IMG/VR virus record: IMGVR_UViG_3300011116_000961 | Location: 1 to 44,545 of that record | Strand: one strand, 5' to 3' | Source of the DNA: a virus | DNA length: 44,545 bases | In this document: piece after piece, positions 42,168 to 44,545 of the stretch | Layout of the letters: the number at the start of each line of letters is the position of its first letter | How positions within the stretch are numbered: the stretch's first letter is position 1 | Made by a program: the position numbers and the translations under genes | The notes under the pieces: generated by a model | The model's input: only the letters and a program-made list of their open reading frames with translations | The model's database searches: none | Told to the model about the DNA's origin: nothing

Positions 42168-42935
42168 ATGAACAAGGCCACTGCAATATTTGCCGCAGTG
42201 CTTCTAGCCCTCCTAAACGGATGCCAGAAAGATGCCAGTGTCTCCAAAATTCCATACCCCACTGCAACAGTAACAGAACCTAAGAGTGTTAGTAACCCGG
42301 ATCCGTTTCCTGGATTCCAAATAGCAGATCACACCACTCAAGATAAGTACGGTTGTGTGGGGCACGTACATAACGAAAAGGGCGAATTTATAGGAAGTGG
42401 TGTTCTTATTGCTCCAGCTGTTGTTCTTACAGCAGGTCATGTGATAGACGGTGATGAATTAAAGTTTTTTATTACCAAAGATAAAGCGTACATCATAGAA
42501 AAAACTATTCTTCATCCGCAATACAAAACAGGAGAAGAGATTGTACATGATCTAGGATTACTAATACTAACAGAAGGTTGTGACGAAACACCAGCAGAAA
42601 TAATTCACAGTGGAGCAGAATTATCTCAAAGAGAATCACTAACAACAGTAGGATACTCTCATCAAATTAAAAAAATTAGTAAGCCTGGAACCTTTTGGTA
42701 TTACGGTACATTTGAAGAAGAGCCCCAGTACATGAGATTTTTGCCTCTTAAAGGACATATATGGTTTGGTGATTCTGGTGGTGCGGTGTTTGAAGAAGGC
42801 GGCCATCTGGCAGGCATTATATCGTCCATGACTGTTGTTGACGGCACTCTTGTAGAACAGTCTGCAAGCAGACTAGATCGTTACGTAAACTGGATAGAGG
42901 ACACCATAACACATGAAAAATGTCCACTTAAATAA
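42168..42935 (+). CDS. Lipoprotein with trypsin-like (S1) serine protease domain
   Basis: From ATG 42168, 255 aa. The N-terminus is a lipoprotein signal: NK, a hydrophobic run ATAIFAAVLLALL, then lipobox LNGC with Cys19; Gln at +2 favours outer-membrane sorting. The protease triad is visible: TAGH (His91), HDLGLLIL (Asp128) and GDSGGAVF (Ser203), with GSGVLIAPAVVL before the His. A longer upstream start (42108) would put a second hydrophobic stretch before the signal and overlaps the minus-strand gene. A periplasm-facing protease from a lytic-type phage is unusual; see findings. Confidence 0.88.
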   Translation: MNKATAIFAAVLLALLNGCQKDASVSKIPYPTATVTEPKSVSNPDPFPGFQIADHTTQDKYGCVGHVHNEKGEFIGSGVLIAPAVVLTAGHVIDGDELKFFITKDKAYIIEKTILHPQYKTGEEIVHDLGLLILTEGCDETPAEIIHSGAELSQRESLTTVGYSHQIKKISKPGTFWYYGTFEEEPQYMRFLPLKGHIWFGDSGGAVFEEGGHLAGIISSMTVVDGTLVEQSASRLDRYVNWIEDTITHEKCPLK

Positions 42936-43008
42936 CTGGGAAAAAATTATCATCTGTATCAACAGCTTTTTAGTTGGAATACTGATTGCACGGGCAATGG
43001 GATTTTAA
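42913..43008 (+). CDS. 31-aa single-span membrane peptide (candidate)
   Basis: ATG 42913 to TAA 43008 encodes 31 aa: a charged head (MKNVHLNNWEK), then a hydrophobic run IIICINSFLVGILIARAMGF. It overlaps the protease gene by 23 nt; GAGGA at 42897-42901 could be its Shine-Dalgarno. Its short length makes this tentative, but it fills the gap between protease and resolvase, and small membrane peptides are common in phages. Confidence 0.4.
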   Translation: MKNVHLNNWEKIIICINSFLVGILIARAMGF

Positions 43009-43015
43009 CTAAATA
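43009..43015 (+). promoter_or_regulatory. Late-type promoter variant (CTAAATA) 6 nt before ruvC-like start
   Basis: CTAAATA at 43009-43015 is followed after 6 nt by ATG 43022, the spacing expected if the transcript starts at the ATG. There is no Shine-Dalgarno. Confidence 0.4.
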
Positions 43016-43021
43016 TTGTAC

Positions 43022-43588
43022 ATGTTAATTGCAGGTGTAGATTATTCGTTAACAAGTCCAAGCATCTGTGTTTTTAATTCCACCGAACCGTTTTGTTTTA
43101 AACGTTGTTCTTTTCATTTTTTGTCTGATGTTAAAAAAAACCAAAAGCTATTTTTAAATAATATTAATGGAGAAGCATTTAACGATTGGACAAGTGATTT
43201 TTCACGATACGAAAACATATCAGATTGGGCGATGGAACATCTAGGTGTATGTGAACAAATTGCCATAGAAGGATACGCGTTTGGTGCAAAGGGGAAAGTG
43301 TTTCATATAGCCGAAAATACTGGAGTTCTCAAGTATAGACTACATCAAGCAGGCATTCCTGTAGAGGTAATTCCTCCCAGTGCCATCAAAAAACAAGCGT
43401 CTGGTAAGGGAAATGCCAACAAAGAAGAAATGTATAAAGCTTTTGTGCGTGAAACATTTATAGATGTCCAAAAGATTATCAGTCCGGGAAAAAAAGATAT
43501 CGGAAATCCAGTTTCCGATATCGTTGATTCTTACTTTATTTGTAAGGCTTTATATTTAAAATTAAAATCTAACAGTTCAATCGCTTGA
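43022..43588 (+). CDS. RuvC-like Holliday-junction resolvase (RNase H fold)
   Basis: ATG 43022 gives 188 aa. The fold's acidic residues lie in IAGVDYSLTSPSICVF (first Asp), CEQIAIEGYAFGAKG (Glu), and NPVSDIVDSYFICKA (Asp pair), with PPSAIKKQASGKGNANKEEMY typical of phage RuvC-like enzymes. It would cut branched DNA before packaging, replacing T4 endonuclease VII (gp49), which is not seen here. It converges with the minus-strand gene, overlapping by 12 nt at the 3' ends (43577-43588). Confidence 0.85.
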   Translation: MLIAGVDYSLTSPSICVFNSTEPFCFKRCSFHFLSDVKKNQKLFLNNINGEAFNDWTSDFSRYENISDWAMEHLGVCEQIAIEGYAFGAKGKVFHIAENTGVLKYRLHQAGIPVEVIPPSAIKKQASGKGNANKEEMYKAFVRETFIDVQKIISPGKKDIGNPVSDIVDSYFICKALYLKLKSNSSIA

Positions 43589-44545
43589 ACCTGGTCCCAT
43601 TAAGTGGCGGAAGTGTTCAATGTATTTTGATAACATATGATGAGAATCTTGTTTTTTGTGTTTGCCCATGGTATGAGCGGTGTATGTGTGGGACAGTGCA
43701 CCTTCGTGTGCTTGTTGAATTTTTTTCATCATTTCATCATGAGAAACAGGACCCCGTTGACGCATAGCAGCTTCACGGGCTTCGTCTTCGTATGCTTTAG
43801 CAGTTGCATCATCTTGTGATGAACCAGCAAATTCTGGGCCCCAAGATTCGCCTTCGGTTAGATCACCAGACGATTGTTGTTTTTTTGCTACGTATTCTTC
43901 GTGTTGTCGAAGACTTTCTAACCCCTGTTTTGCACGCAGAATTGCTGGCCAGTGGAATGATGATGCTTTGCCGTGTTCTGCCCAATGTTTCTTATTTTCT
44001 ATAGTGTGAAAATCAATAAAGTCTTTAGCAAATGCTTTAAAATTAGGATGAGTTATGGCGTGTGCAAATACTGGAAAGCCGTATTGATCTGTGCGTGCTG
44101 CATGTTCTTCTGCCATACCGTGTTTTTCGTATACTGGCAGCAGTCTTTGCATAGACCATTTTGCGTTTTGATCCATTCTGGCAATCTCTGCATCCTGTCT
44201 CATGTTTCTTTCAAAATTAGGAGTGTCTTCGTGTTTTAGTTCTTGATGTAGTTCCCATCGTTTGAACGGAGATACGCCTTCGTATACTTCACGTTGATCG
44301 CTCTCACGTTTGCCTTGTTCTCGCATTTTGCGTTTTTCAGAACCAGATTTGGTACCTTTGTTCCAACTTTTTGGACGTTGGCGGCCAGCACCACGACGAG
44401 CAAACTCGGGTTTGGCGTTTTCTAAAAAATTAAAAACAATATTTTCTTTTATTAAACTTTTAAATTCGTCCATTTCTGTGCTTTCTTTTACAGATCTCCA
44501 GCTTCCGCCTTTTTTCTTGTAACACTTTGCAGCCCATGCGTTTGC
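43577..44545 (-). CDS. Late-type protein of unknown function, 5' end beyond the window
   Basis: On the minus strand the frame is open from 44545 to the stop at 43577-43579. ATG 44473 would give 298 aa, but 24 further codons upstream stay open and look protein-like (WAAKCYKKKGGSW), so the gene probably starts outside. It is rich in Lys, Arg, Glu, His and Gln, with segments such as GRQRPKSWNKGTKSGSEKRK, FKAFAKDFIDFHTIENKKHWAEHG and a His-rich end (MGKHKKQDSHHMLSKYIEHF). No known domain is recognised. Orientation matches the other minus-strand late gene, so a virion role is plausible. Confidence 0.68.
   Translation of the reverse strand, partial: ANAWAAKCYKKKGGSWRSVKESTEMDEFKSLIKENIVFNFLENAKPEFARRGAGRQRPKSWNKGTKSGSEKRKMREQGKRESDQREVYEGVSPFKRWELHQELKHEDTPNFERNMRQDAEIARMDQNAKWSMQRLLPVYEKHGMAEEHAARTDQYGFPVFAHAITHPNFKAFAKDFIDFHTIENKKHWAEHGKASSFHWPAILRAKQGLESLRQHEEYVAKKQQSSGDLTEGESWGPEFAGSSQDDATAKAYEDEAREAAMRQRGPVSHDEMMKKIQQAHEGALSHTYTAHTMGKHKKQDSHHMLSKYIEHFRHLMGPGSSD

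Noticed and set aside
1-44545. tRNA genes, CRISPR arrays, insertion sequences, integrase or attachment sites
   Set aside because: None was seen on either strand; intergenic gaps are mostly under 100 nt. A computational tRNA scan was not possible here.

Overview
This window is part of a T4-like (myovirus-type) bacteriophage genome. It carries much of the T4 replication set in near-T4 order: RNase H, sliding clamp gp45, clamp loader gp44/gp62, RegA, family-B DNA polymerase gp43, UvsX, replicative helicase gp41 and primase gp61. Most genes are tightly packed, often overlapping by 1-20 nt, and read on the + strand; no tRNA, CRISPR or insertion sequence was seen. Sugar-nucleotide and lipopolysaccharide-type genes and an outer-membrane-type lipoprotein signal suggest a Gram-negative host. 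A monomeric B12-dependent ribonucleotide reductase and ThyX are traits also seen in aquatic (cyanophage-like) phages, but the host cannot be named from sequence alone.

Layout. 1-490: end of an unknown gene and a small putative virion protein. 521-4035: rnh, a small basic ORF, gp45, gp44, gp62, regA. 4038-17233: a strongly AT-rich glycan island with several glycosyltransferases (two GT10-like, one GT11-like, heptosyltransferase-like and GT-A types), an FkbM methyltransferase, a SIS isomerase, a nucleotidyltransferase-kinase fusion, a class I methyltransferase, a HAD phosphatase and a GDP-mannose 4,6-dehydratase. 17251-18495: a GT2-TPR protein. 18511-29038: an adhesin island with a frameshifted beta-helix tailspike, a putative glycosidase, a collagen-like fibre, a large repeat fibre, a BspA-type LRR protein and small accessory proteins. 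29079-36257: dUTPase, a Nmad1-like protein, gp43, UvsX, a small membrane protein, gp41 and gp61. 36242-40478: an acidic protein, a divergent second TOPRIM primase-like protein, ThyX, class II RNR and a membrane/coiled-coil protein. 40482-40512 is a bidirectional terminator. 40514-44545: two minus-strand late-type genes flanking a + strand lipoprotein protease, a 31-aa peptide and a RuvC-like resolvase.

How it fits together. In T4 regA is followed directly by gene 43; here about 25 kb of host-interaction genes lies between them. That island looks like a hypervariable cassette pairing glycan synthesis and transfer with receptor-binding proteins, either to decorate virion proteins or to change the host surface. 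Two island genes carry disruptive changes (a 62-bp tandem duplication ending a fucosyltransferase early, and a one-base frameshift in the tailspike), which suggests rapid or switchable evolution. Several genes have promoter-like elements only 5-7 nt before the start codon and no Shine-Dalgarno sequence, so they may be transcribed as leaderless mRNAs. The most novel candidates are the second TOPRIM protein, the possible phage GDP-heptose/6-deoxy-sugar pathway, and the secreted S1 protease.
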